Shown in pieces: positions 8,098 to 17,909 of a DNA stretch of 64,000 nt. Source of the DNA: Deltaproteobacteria bacterium (lineage in GTDB: Bacteria; Desulfobacterota; Binatia; UBA1149; JAJCZL01); the NCBI GenBank assembly GCA_029262415.1, contig JAJCZL010000056.1, forward strand, positions 123,819 through 187,818. The letters are read 5' to 3'. Made by a program: the position numbers and the translations under genes. The notes beneath the pieces are model-generated. The model saw only the letters and a program-made list of their open reading frames with translations, had not been told where the DNA came from and made no database searches. How positions within the stretch are numbered: position 1 is the first letter of the stretch; each line of letters begins with the position of its first letter.

Positions 8098-9342
8098 TTA
8101 TCGAACCAGCTGGTTCATCTCAAAGACGGGTAGTAATACCGCGACCACGATGAACATTACGATTGCACCCATGATCACCGTCGTGACCGGAGCAAGCATA
8201 GAGGACAGAGAGTCTACGTTGGCACGTACCTCTTCATCTAGCATTGATGCCGCCTTTTCGAGCATAGTCTCGAGTTCGCCGCTTTTTTCGCCCACGCCGA
8301 TCATATCGACGACCATCGGGTTGTACAGTCCGCTGGTGCGCAGAGCCGGAGCCAGTGGGTCGCCCTGCGTTACTGCCTCTTCGGCGTCCTCGAGCGAGTC
8401 GGAGAACAGCCGGCTGCCGACCACGGAGCGGGCGATCGCGAGCGCCTTGACCAGCGTCAATCCGCCCGAGAGCATTGTCGCGGTGGTCTGTGCGAAGCGG
8501 GTCGCGGCGACGTTCTTTGCAAGTGCTCCGGCAATTGGAGTGGCGTACCACACGCGCTCGAGTTGACGAGCGCCGCTCTGGGTACGTCCGTAAAGGCGTA
8601 GTCCTATCAGTGCCAGGATCAGCAGTACCCCGACGGTGGTTCCCCAGGTGCCGAGGGTATCGGCCATCCACATCAGTACGCGGGTGGGCAGCGGAAGCTT
8701 CTGATTAGATTGTGCGAACACACGTGTCACCTGCGGCACTACGTAGGAGAGCAAGAAGAGGACAATTGCACCGCCAACCAGCATCATGAACAGCGGATAG
8801 GTCATCGCGTCGCGCACGCGGGTTTGTAGTCGCGCGCCGGCCTCGGCGTGGTCGGCTATGCGTACCAGCACGCGGTCGAGCGCGCCGCTGGCCTCGCCGG
8901 CGCCGACCATGCCCACGTAGATTTGCGGAAATACCGAGGGGTGCTTGGCCAGCGCGGTTTCGAGACTGCCGCCTTCGACGATGTGGGTGCGTACGTTGTC
9001 CAGTGCGCGTGTCATGCGAGGACTGATCTGCTGGTCACGAAGCGAGGCAACGGTCTCGACCAGTGGGATTCCGGCGCCCAGCAGGGTTGCCATCTGACGC
9101 ATGGTGCGCGACAGTTCGGCCGCGCCGACACGCCGTGTGAACAGACCGGCCAGTGGGTTTCCGCCGCCGTCGCCGCCCTCTGCACTGATCGAGCCGGTGG
9201 CTCCGGGGTCACTGTGCAGGTCGGAAGCGAAGATGCCTTTCTCACGCAACCGTGCCCGCGCTCCGCGTAGACTGTCGGCGTCGATCAGTCCAGAGACGCT
9301 ACGCCCGGCATCTGAGATTCCCTTGTAAGCGAAGGTCGGCAT
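8098..9342 (-). CDS. gspF: Type II secretion inner-membrane protein GspF
   Basis: A 414-residue polytopic protein with two repeated T2SSF domains (about residues 75-200 and 278-400) and three membrane helices (MMLVGGAIVLFLLSYVVP, TTVGVLLILALIGLRLYG and the C-terminal VIMGAIVMFIVVAVLLPVF). The N-terminus MPTFAYKGISDAGRSVSG and motif RQMATLLGAGIPLVE are typical. GspF forms the platform core on which GspE acts. Confidence 0.96.
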   Translation of the reverse strand: MPTFAYKGISDAGRSVSGLIDADSLRGARARLREKGIFASDLHSDPGATGSISAEGGDGGGNPLAGLFTRRVGAAELSRTMRQMATLLGAGIPLVETVASLRDQQISPRMTRALDNVRTHIVEGGSLETALAKHPSVFPQIYVGMVGAGEASGALDRVLVRIADHAEAGARLQTRVRDAMTYPLFMMLVGGAIVLFLLSYVVPQVTRVFAQSNQKLPLPTRVLMWMADTLGTWGTTVGVLLILALIGLRLYGRTQSGARQLERVWYATPIAGALAKNVAATRFAQTTATMLSGGLTLVKALAIARSVVGSRLFSDSLEDAEEAVTQGDPLAPALRTSGLYNPMVVDMIGVGEKSGELETMLEKAASMLDEEVRANVDSLSSMLAPVTTVIMGAIVMFIVVAVLLPVFEMNQLVR

Positions 9343-9410
9343 CCAATAGGTAGTCTACGGTGGGACAGGGGGGCGCCGCAACGCGGCACGTCGGGTTCCT
9401 TGGAGCCTGG

Positions 9411-11111
<1,701 letters not shown>

Positions 11112-11143
11112 GGCGACCGACGGCGTATCGGATGCGGGACGGT

Positions 11144-13324
11144 TCAGAACAGCTCCCGGAAGTCGTCGATGATCTCGAGGTTCTCGTTGCCGGACGGATC
11201 TTCTTCTTCGAGGACCGCGGTTCCGTGCTGCCACTCGACGGCGGGCTCCTCGGGCAGGTTGGAGGGGATTGCGCCGTAGGCGCGGCCTTGGTTCGCAGGA
11301 AGCCAACGCGTCGGGTCCGGCTCCTCCCACTTGTCGTTCTTCTGGCCGGTGTTGCCGAGGTTTTGCTGGTACTTGCGTTGGCTGTCGTCGGTGATCGTCT
11401 GCAGGTCGCGCGCACTGCGAATTACATGGGGCGTCAAGAACGCGATCAGGTTCACCTTACCGCTCGACTTTTTGTCGGCCTTGAACAGCCGTCCTAGTAT
11501 CGGGATCTTCGACAAGACCGGGACACGCGATTCGGTGACTGTGATCGCGTCGCTGATCAAGCCGCCGATTACTGCAGTCCGCCCATCGGCGACGCTGACG
11601 GTTGTGGACGCGGACCTGATCGTCGTCGTCGGCCCTACCGCGGCGGCGTCGATGAGCGCGTTGAAGACGATCGCCGAGACTTCCTCTTCGACCGTCAAGA
11701 TCACGCTGTCGCCCTCGGAGACTTGCGGGGTCACCTTGAGGCGGATGCCGACATCGCGTCGTTCGACGGTGGTGAACACGTTCGATACCGATGCGAGGTC
11801 GACGCCTTGACCCGTTATGAACGGCACGTTCTGTCCGACGACGATTTCTGCTTCTTGGTTGTCGAGGGTGAGCAGAGTCGGTGCCGAGAGCACGTTGACA
11901 TCGCTGTCGGCGGCCAGTGCTCGGAACAGGGCGACGTTGGCCGGGACTTCGCTGCCGTCGGGCAGCGTCACGGTACGGTCGCTGGCGGCAGCGAGGATCA
12001 GTCCCGAGAGCGCGAATGGGTTGGCGACGCCGGTGGTTAACGCTCCGAGGCTGGCCAGGTTGCTCGATGCCAAGCCGACGCCGTCTCCGAGATCCCCACC
12101 GCCTTGGAACTCAAAGCCGAGTTCACGCGAGCGATCGACCGATACCTCAACGATTATGGCTTCCACGAACACCTGCGGTCGTTCGATATCGAGCTTTTCC
12201 AAGAGCCTGAGAGCGACCTGGTAACCTTGCGGCGCGGCGTCGATGATGACGGCATTGGTGGCGGGGTCGGCGCTCACGGTAACGTCCTCGGAAAGTCCGA
12301 GACCTCCTGAAGCCGCCGATGCTGCCTTTGGGTCGGTTTTTCCCGCCGCGGGGCGTTTGCTACGTCCGGCCGAGATGATCGAGGAGAGTATCTCGACGAG
12401 GTCTTCAGCGTCGGCATGCCGTGCGTAGTAGACGTGGATGCGTTCACCGCCCGCGTTGAGCGGGGTATCGAGGGTGCGTACCAGGTCGCGAACCCTGCGC
12501 ATATTGACGATGTTGGCGGTCACGATCAGCGCGTTGGTACGTTCGTCGGAGACGATACGAAGCCCGCCGTCTGCGGCCGCTCCTTTCGCAGGCTTGCCGC
12601 CGCGAGCGTCGGTTTGCAGCGACTCAAGCAGCTGCTTCGTCGTTGTCGCTGCGTCTGCGTGCTCGAGTTTGATGACCTCGACTGCTTCTTCCTGGCTCGG
12701 GGTGTCGAGTGCTTTGACTATAGTAGCGACCCTACTGGTGTTCAGGGCCAGGTCGCTGACGATCAGAGTGTTGGTCGCGCGGTAGGCGACCACGGTGCCT
12801 TCTTTGGAAATCAACTGCTTGATCGACTCGGCGAGTTCGCGGACATCGACGTGTTCGAGTGGGATCAACCGTGTCGCGAATCCGTCATTGGAGTCGCCGC
12901 TGCGTGAAAGTGCGGCGCCTTGGGTCCGCGCCTCGCGTATCGGAACGATACGGATGACCACCCCGTCGTCGACCGTGGTCAGGCCGCGCACCGAGAGCAC
13001 CGACTGGAAGACCGTGTAGGCTTCCTCGGGGGTAACAGGCGTCGGCGAGACGATCGTTGCGGTGCCGGCGGCGGTGTCGGTGAACACGAAGTTGCGACCC
13101 GTCACCTTGCTGATGAACTTGACGAACACCGGCAGCTCGACGGCTTCGAAATTGATGGTGATATTGCGCGTGGCGGCGGGTTGGGCGGCCGCAGTGCCGA
13201 CCAAGAAGCCGGTCAACACCGCCGCCAGAGATAGCCGCATCAGCGCGGACGCTGGGCGGGTGTGTCCGGTTGTCGGTGCGCGCGTGAGCGGTTCAAGGTG
13301 CGGTGGCTGGTTAAACGGTTCCAT
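11144..13324 (-). CDS. gspD: Type II secretion secretin GspD
   Basis: A 726-residue outer-membrane secretin. The first 28 residues look non-native for a signal peptide; the signal proper is MRLSLAAVLTGFLVGTAAAQ, so initiation at the internal ATG 13240 is possible. N0 (ITINFEAVELPVFVKFIS), three N/KH repeats (e.g. VEVIKLEHADAATT, HVYYARHADAEDLVEIL) and the secretin core (ALAADSDVNVLSAPTLLTLDNQEA, VPVLSKIPILGRLFK) follow in order. The acidic C-terminal tail of about 80 residues may be the pilotin-binding S domain. No pilotin gene is visible. Confidence 0.96.
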   Translation of the reverse strand: MEPFNQPPHLEPLTRAPTTGHTRPASALMRLSLAAVLTGFLVGTAAAQPAATRNITINFEAVELPVFVKFISKVTGRNFVFTDTAAGTATIVSPTPVTPEEAYTVFQSVLSVRGLTTVDDGVVIRIVPIREARTQGAALSRSGDSNDGFATRLIPLEHVDVRELAESIKQLISKEGTVVAYRATNTLIVSDLALNTSRVATIVKALDTPSQEEAVEVIKLEHADAATTTKQLLESLQTDARGGKPAKGAAADGGLRIVSDERTNALIVTANIVNMRRVRDLVRTLDTPLNAGGERIHVYYARHADAEDLVEILSSIISAGRSKRPAAGKTDPKAASAASGGLGLSEDVTVSADPATNAVIIDAAPQGYQVALRLLEKLDIERPQVFVEAIIVEVSVDRSRELGFEFQGGGDLGDGVGLASSNLASLGALTTGVANPFALSGLILAAASDRTVTLPDGSEVPANVALFRALAADSDVNVLSAPTLLTLDNQEAEIVVGQNVPFITGQGVDLASVSNVFTTVERRDVGIRLKVTPQVSEGDSVILTVEEEVSAIVFNALIDAAAVGPTTTIRSASTTVSVADGRTAVIGGLISDAITVTESRVPVLSKIPILGRLFKADKKSSGKVNLIAFLTPHVIRSARDLQTITDDSQRKYQQNLGNTGQKNDKWEEPDPTRWLPANQGRAYGAIPSNLPEEPAVEWQHGTAVLEEEDPSGNENLEIIDDFRELF

Positions 13325-13327
13325 GGT

Positions 13328-14203
13328 TTATTGGATCCTGTAACTCATCGTGCTCGGCTTGTTTGCGCGCAGGATATCTATCCGCAGGGTGTCAGCACTC
13401 TGTATGACATCGAGAAGGCCGGCCGCCTTGGCCGGGTCGCTCAGCTGTTGGTCGTTGATACGTTGCACGACGTCGCCGTTCTTGAGGCCGATTTGCTCGA
13501 AGATCGAGCCCGGACGGATCGCGAACACGCGAAAACCCGTGTTTTTGCCGTCCTTCATATAGGGGACAGCCCGCGCCTGGGTGACGACCTCGTTCAGATT
13601 GGCGATCGCGTGATCGACTTCGCGACGATCGACCAGAAACTGTCCGTCGCCTGTCTTGCGAACGCCCGAGCCGGCCTTTGCGCTCGCTGTGCTCTCGGCT
13701 TTTACCCGCGACGGCGCGGTCGCGGTGCGTCGGCCGCGGGCGGGGGCGTCGCTGAGTTCGATGGTCTTGTGCTTGCCGTTGAGCAAAATCACGGCGCTGC
13801 GCGCAAACACCGTAACCAGCTCGGGGCCGTCGAAGATTTTCTCGCCGACTGCGAAGATGTCTTGTTGTCCGGTCTCGGCGTGCTGGAAGACCCCAAAACC
13901 GGTCCCTTCTATATCTGCGGTTCCGCGCAGCAAGATGTTGAGTGGTGCAGCTTGGGCGGCCGCCGTCGGTTCATCGGAGACGGCACCGGTCTCGGAGCCG
14001 AACAGGTTTCGCCGAAATATCGCCTGGGTATCGGGTCCGAGCACAGAGGGAGCCGTGGCATCGTTCTGCGTGCGTCCCGGTTGGTAGATTGTCGAGGTGG
14101 TCTGTGGCGTGTGCGCGTCCAACCAATAATCCACGGCTGCTGTGGCCGCGACCGCCCCCGCGTAGGCGGCAGTCGCGATGAGGAGATAGGGCAGCATGCT
14201 CAT
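13328..14203 (-). CDS. gspC: Type II secretion protein GspC with PDZ domain
   Basis: The track ORF runs on antisense to lysS. The believable protein starts at ATG 14203 (MSMLPYLLIATAAYAGAV), 291 residues; GTG 14230 is an alternative, but it would sit at the predicted transcription start. There is one N-terminal membrane helix, then the homology region (IFRRNLFG, LRGTADIEGTGFGVFQ), a linker, and a C-terminal PDZ domain (GFRVFAIRPGSIFEQIGLKNGDVVQRIN). GspC connects the inner-membrane platform to the GspD secretin. It is the first gene of the operon, 3 nt from gspD. Confidence 0.9.
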   Translation of the reverse strand: MSMLPYLLIATAAYAGAVAATAAVDYWLDAHTPQTTSTIYQPGRTQNDATAPSVLGPDTQAIFRRNLFGSETGAVSDEPTAAAQAAPLNILLRGTADIEGTGFGVFQHAETGQQDIFAVGEKIFDGPELVTVFARSAVILLNGKHKTIELSDAPARGRRTATAPSRVKAESTASAKAGSGVRKTGDGQFLVDRREVDHAIANLNEVVTQARAVPYMKDGKNTGFRVFAIRPGSIFEQIGLKNGDVVQRINDQQLSDPAKAAGLLDVIQSADTLRIDILRANKPSTMSYRIQ

Positions 14204-14237
14204 CACGCGCCGCTGGTGCGTCAGCGCCACATCGCGG

Positions 14238-14266
14238 AGGTTAGGTAAATCCGCTAGATAATTCAA
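14238..14266 (-). promoter_or_regulatory. Candidate sigma70-type promoter of the gsp operon
   Basis: On the minus strand TTGAAT, 17 nt, TAACCT, placing the transcript start near 14231, about 28 nt before the gspC ATG at 14203. It lies in the 216-nt divergent gap with lysS. Pattern match only. Confidence 0.4.
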
Positions 14267-14307
14267 GTTTTTACGATTGCGACGCGTTTGCCCCGGGCGT
14301 TGTACAG

Positions 14308-14336
14308 TTGACCGCCTGGACGCACCGCGGTAGATT
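14308..14336 (+). promoter_or_regulatory. Candidate sigma70-type promoter of lysS
   Basis: TTGACC, 17 nt, TAGATT, upstream of lysS and divergent from the gsp promoter. The predicted start near 14343 leaves a leader of about 77 nt that carries a GAGGAG Shine-Dalgarno-like site at 14401. Confidence 0.45.
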
Positions 14337-14419
14337 CCGCGACGCCGAAAACCCCGTGGTGGAGCGAGCGAAGGTGGACGATCTTTCGCGGTAGGCGCGA
14401 GAGGAGTGTCGGCCGAGAT

Positions 14420-15949
14420 ATGAATCGGGACGACGGAAAAAGGGGCGCTACCCAGAGCGGGGAGCCGGCCGATGAACAACAACAGGTCGCCGTTCGGCGA
14501 TCCAAGCTCGCCTTGCTGCGTGAGCGGGGCCAAGCTTTTCCCAACGACTTTGTTCCCGACACGACTTGCGCCGATCTTGCGGCGAGGTTTGACGGCCGGG
14601 AAGGCGATGAGGTCGAGAAGACCACGGCCACCTACGCATTGGCCGGACGCCTCATGGCGATTCGCAGCTTTGGCAAGAGCGCCTTTCTCGCGCTTCGCGA
14701 TGGTAGCGGGCGCATCCAATTGTTCGCCGAGAAGAAAAAGCTCGGTGATGACGTCTACGACGCTGTTAAAAAGTTCGACGTCGGCGACATTGTGGCGGTT
14801 AGAGGTCCTGCGTTTCGCACGCGTACCGGCGAGCTGACGGTGCGCGCGGAGAGTCTGCGCCTGTTGGCCAAATCACTGCGGCCGCTTCCTGAGAAATGGC
14901 ACGGTTTGACCGACGTTGAGATGCGCTACCGGCAACGCTACGTCGATCTGATCGCCAACGACGATGTCGCACGCAAGTTCCGTGTGCGTGCGGCTGTGGT
15001 TGCCGGGGTTCGCCAATTTTTGGGTGACAAGGGTTTTCTCGAAGTCGAGACGCCGATGATGCAACCGATCGCCGGCGGCGCGGCTGCGCGGCCGTTCATC
15101 ACTCATCACAACGCCCTCTCCCTTGATCTGTTCCTGCGGATTGCCCCTGAACTCTACTTGAAGAGGTTGGTGGTCGGTGGTTTCGAGCGCGTTTTCGAAC
15201 TCAACCGGAACTTTCGCAACGAGGGTATCTCGATCCAGCACAACCCCGAGTTCACGATGTGCGAGTTCTACCAGGCCTACGCCACCTACGAAGACCTCAT
15301 GGACTTGACCGAACTGATGCTGGCCCAGCTCGCGGTTGCCGCGACAGGCAATACCACCGTTACCTATGGTGAGCTACAACTTGAGTTCTCGGCGCCGTTT
15401 GCACGCATGACGATGGCCGAGGCGGTGGTGCGTCACTCGCGCTTAGATGAGAGCAACGTCCTCGATCGCTCCGCGCTTGAAGCGCTCGCAGGCGACCTCG
15501 GAATCGATGCCGCAAAGCGCAAACCAGGTTTGGGACTGCTCGCCGACGTATTCGAAGAGGTAGCCGAGGAGTCGTTGGTGCAGCCGACCTTCATCACCGA
15601 CTTTCCGGTCGAGGTCTCGCCGCTCGCCCGCCTGAGGGATTCCGATCCGCGTTTTGTCGATCGCTTCGAGCTCTACGTGGCCGGCCGTGAGATCGCCAAC
15701 GGGTTCTCCGAACTCAACGACCCCGAAGATCAAGAGCGCCGCTTTCACGAGCAGTTCGGTATGCGCGAGGCCGGCGACCACGAGGCGCACATGATGGACG
15801 AAGACTACGTTTGTGCTCTCGAGTACGGCATGCCGCCGACCGCGGGGGAGGGGATCGGTATCGACCGCCTGGTGATGTTGTTGACCGACTCGGCGTCGAT
15901 CCGCGATGTGATCCTGTTTCCGCAACTCAAGCCTCACGTGCGCGGCTGA
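14420..15949 (+). CDS. lysS: Lysine-tRNA ligase (class II)
   Basis: A 509-residue class II lysyl-tRNA synthetase. The N-terminal OB-fold anticodon-binding domain (about 65-165: [24 protein letters not shown]) is followed by the catalytic core with motif 1 ([21 protein letters not shown]), motif 2 ([22 protein letters not shown]) and motif 3 ([24 protein letters not shown]). The first 20 residues are a charged extension. It opens the plus-strand run that continues into lolC; a lysS-lolC-lolD order is common in deltaproteobacteria. Confidence 0.98.
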   Translation: MNRDDGKRGATQSGEPADEQQQVAVRRSKLALLRERGQAFPNDFVPDTTCADLAARFDGREGDEVEKTTATYALAGRLMAIRSFGKSAFLALRDGSGRIQLFAEKKKLGDDVYDAVKKFDVGDIVAVRGPAFRTRTGELTVRAESLRLLAKSLRPLPEKWHGLTDVEMRYRQRYVDLIANDDVARKFRVRAAVVAGVRQFLGDKGFLEVETPMMQPIAGGAAARPFITHHNALSLDLFLRIAPELYLKRLVVGGFERVFELNRNFRNEGISIQHNPEFTMCEFYQAYATYEDLMDLTELMLAQLAVAATGNTTVTYGELQLEFSAPFARMTMAEAVVRHSRLDESNVLDRSALEALAGDLGIDAAKRKPGLGLLADVFEEVAEESLVQPTFITDFPVEVSPLARLRDSDPRFVDRFELYVAGREIANGFSELNDPEDQERRFHEQFGMREAGDHEAHMMDEDYVCALEYGMPPTAGEGIGIDRLVMLLTDSASIRDVILFPQLKPHVRG

Positions 15950-15967
15950 GGGCGGGGCGCCGCAGTC

Positions 15968-17212
15968 ATGCGTTGGGAGACTCTGGTCGGGCTTCGCTAC
16001 TTACGCTCGCGCCGTAAAGAAACCTTCGTTTCTGTCATTACAGTCATTTCAACGCTCGGCGTGCTTATCGGCGTGATGGTGATGACGATCACGCTGTCCG
16101 TGATGACCGGTTTCGAGGAAGACTTGCGTTCACGCATCCTCGGTCTTCATCCACACTTGCGGCTCACCAACAGGTTGAGTGCCGGGGTTGTCCAGGATCC
16201 CGAGGAGCTTGCCGCCGAGATGCGTGCTCACCCCGAGGTGCTCGAAGCCGCGCCGATCCTTAACGCGCAGTTGATAGTGTCGGTTGGCGACCAAATCTCC
16301 GGCGTGTACGCTCGCGGTGTGGATCCCGATTCGCAATCGAGCACCTTCGGAATTACCGACATGGTCGTTGAGGGTAGCCTTGAAGAAATCGGGCGTACCC
16401 GACGTATCGATGGCGCGGATCTGCCGGGCGTCATGTTGGGGCGCGGCTTGGCCAAGCAACTAGGTGTTGCATCCGGCGACGCCATCACGTTGATGTCTCC
16501 CAAGCTGAGTGCAAGCCCGCTCGGCGTGCTCCCGCGCAGCAAGCGTTTCTATATCGCCGCGATGTTCGACTCCGGTATGAGCGAATACGATGCGGGATTG
16601 GTCTACATCTCGATCGAGTCGGCACGCAAACTCGTGGGCGTGGGGCCGGTCGCGACGGGGATCGAGGCAAGGATCAAGGATCCGTACGATGCCCCGCGCG
16701 TAGCCGAGCAACTCAATGCGGTCATAGGGATGCCCTACTGGGTCGAGAGTTGGACCGAAGCGCACCGTAACGTGTTCGCAGCGTTGCAGCTTGAGAAGAC
16801 GGTGTATTTCTTGGTTTTGCTGCTGATCATCATGGTCGCGGCGTTTGCGATAGTTGCTACCCTTTACATGGTTGTGATGGAGAAGCGTCGCGATATCGGG
16901 GTTCTCAAGGCGATGGGTGCCCGCAACCGGTCGATCGCGCGGATCTTCGTACTAAAGGGATTGTTGGTCGGAACGCTCGGGACGGCGCTCGGGGCGCTGT
17001 TCGGCTACTTGGCTTGCCTCGGGCTGCAGACTTTTGAGTTCGTCGATTTACCTGAAGGGGTGTTTTACGTCTCCAAACTCCCGGTGCGCATCGTCGGGGT
17101 AAATTTTGCGGTTGTTTGCGCGGCCTCGATGACCATCTGCTTGCTTGCGACGATTTTTCCAGCCTGGAAGGCGACGAAGATCGCCCCTGTAGACATCCTT
17201 CGCTATGAGTAA
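15968..17212 (+). CDS. lolC: Lipoprotein-releasing ABC transporter permease LolC/LolE type
   Basis: A 414-residue MacB/FtsX-type permease: one membrane helix near residues 22-46 (VSVITVISTLGVLIGVMVMTITLSVM), a large periplasmic domain, then three C-terminal helices (about 275-300, 320-345, 370-395). RYLRSRRKETFVSVI and [17 protein letters not shown] are typical of LolC/E. With LolD it extracts outer-membrane lipoproteins from the inner membrane. Only one permease gene is present, so the complex may be a homodimer. It overlaps lolD by 8 nt. Confidence 0.95.
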   Translation: MRWETLVGLRYLRSRRKETFVSVITVISTLGVLIGVMVMTITLSVMTGFEEDLRSRILGLHPHLRLTNRLSAGVVQDPEELAAEMRAHPEVLEAAPILNAQLIVSVGDQISGVYARGVDPDSQSSTFGITDMVVEGSLEEIGRTRRIDGADLPGVMLGRGLAKQLGVASGDAITLMSPKLSASPLGVLPRSKRFYIAAMFDSGMSEYDAGLVYISIESARKLVGVGPVATGIEARIKDPYDAPRVAEQLNAVIGMPYWVESWTEAHRNVFAALQLEKTVYFLVLLLIIMVAAFAIVATLYMVVMEKRRDIGVLKAMGARNRSIARIFVLKGLLVGTLGTALGALFGYLACLGLQTFEFVDLPEGVFYVSKLPVRIVGVNFAVVCAASMTICLLATIFPAWKATKIAPVDILRYE

Positions 17213-17909
17213 GCCGGATGTGGAGGTGGCTGTGCTGGAGGCACGGGGGCTCGAGAAGCGCTACGACGACGGCGAACGTGTCGTCGATGTGTTGCGGGGT
17301 CTCGACCTCACGGTTGCCGCCGATGAGGGGATCGCGATCGTCGGCCAGTCGGGCGTGGGTAAGAGCACGCTCCTACATCTGCTCGGGGCGCTTGACGATG
17401 CCGATGCCGGTACGGTTTTGGTCGAGGGCAGGGACATCGGGCAGATGGATGCCGATGCTCAAGCCGAGTTGCGCAATCGTTCCCTGGGTTTCGTTTTTCA
17501 GTTTCACTACTTACTTGGAGATTTCGATGCCCTGGAGAACGTCATGCTGCCACTGTTGATCAACGGCTCGGCGCGCGCCGTGGCGCGAAAGCGCGCGCTG
17601 GAAGTTCTCGAACGCGTGGGACTTGCCGACCGGGTCGATCACCGGCCGGCTGAACTGTCGGGCGGGGAACAGCAACGCGTCGCTGTGGCCCGCGCTCTGG
17701 TCGCCAAACCGAGACTGATTCTTGCCGACGAACCCAGCGGCAACCTCGATCCACTCAGTGCGGCGCACGTTCATGAGCTGCTTCGCGGAGTGCAGCGCGA
17801 GAATCGCTGTTCGCTGGTGGTTGCAACCCACAATGCCGAGCTGGCCGCGATGATGGATAAGATCTACCGAATCCAGGACGGCGTCCTGACCGAAGTGGGT
17901 TCGCCGTGA
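17205..17909 (+). CDS. lolD: Lipoprotein-releasing ABC transporter ATPase LolD
   Basis: A 234-residue ABC ATPase: Walker [16 protein letters not shown] (47-61), Q loop [22 protein letters not shown] with the LolD-typical FQFHYLL, signature [15 protein letters not shown] and Walker [13 protein letters not shown]. It energises LolC. The start ATG overlaps lolC, and the stop overlaps the bamA GTG as GTGA. Confidence 0.97.
   Translation: MSKPDVEVAVLEARGLEKRYDDGERVVDVLRGLDLTVAADEGIAIVGQSGVGKSTLLHLLGALDDADAGTVLVEGRDIGQMDADAQAELRNRSLGFVFQFHYLLGDFDALENVMLPLLINGSARAVARKRALEVLERVGLADRVDHRPAELSGGEQQRVAVARALVAKPRLILADEPSGNLDPLSAAHVHELLRGVQRENRCSLVVATHNAELAAMMDKIYRIQDGVLTEVGSP

Noticed and set aside
11112-11330. 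N-terminal extension of the track gspE ORF
   Set aside because: It overlaps the 3' end of gspD in another frame and is Arg-rich; the T2SSE_N domain starts after 11111.
13262-14248. 328-residue plus-strand ORF opposite gspC
   Set aside because: It is a shadow frame, lacks recognisable domains, and opposes a gene with a PDZ domain.
14204-14719. N-terminal 172 residues of the track gspC ORF
   Set aside because: It runs antisense through the lysS start and promoter and is Arg/Pro-rich noise; the membrane anchor begins at 14203.
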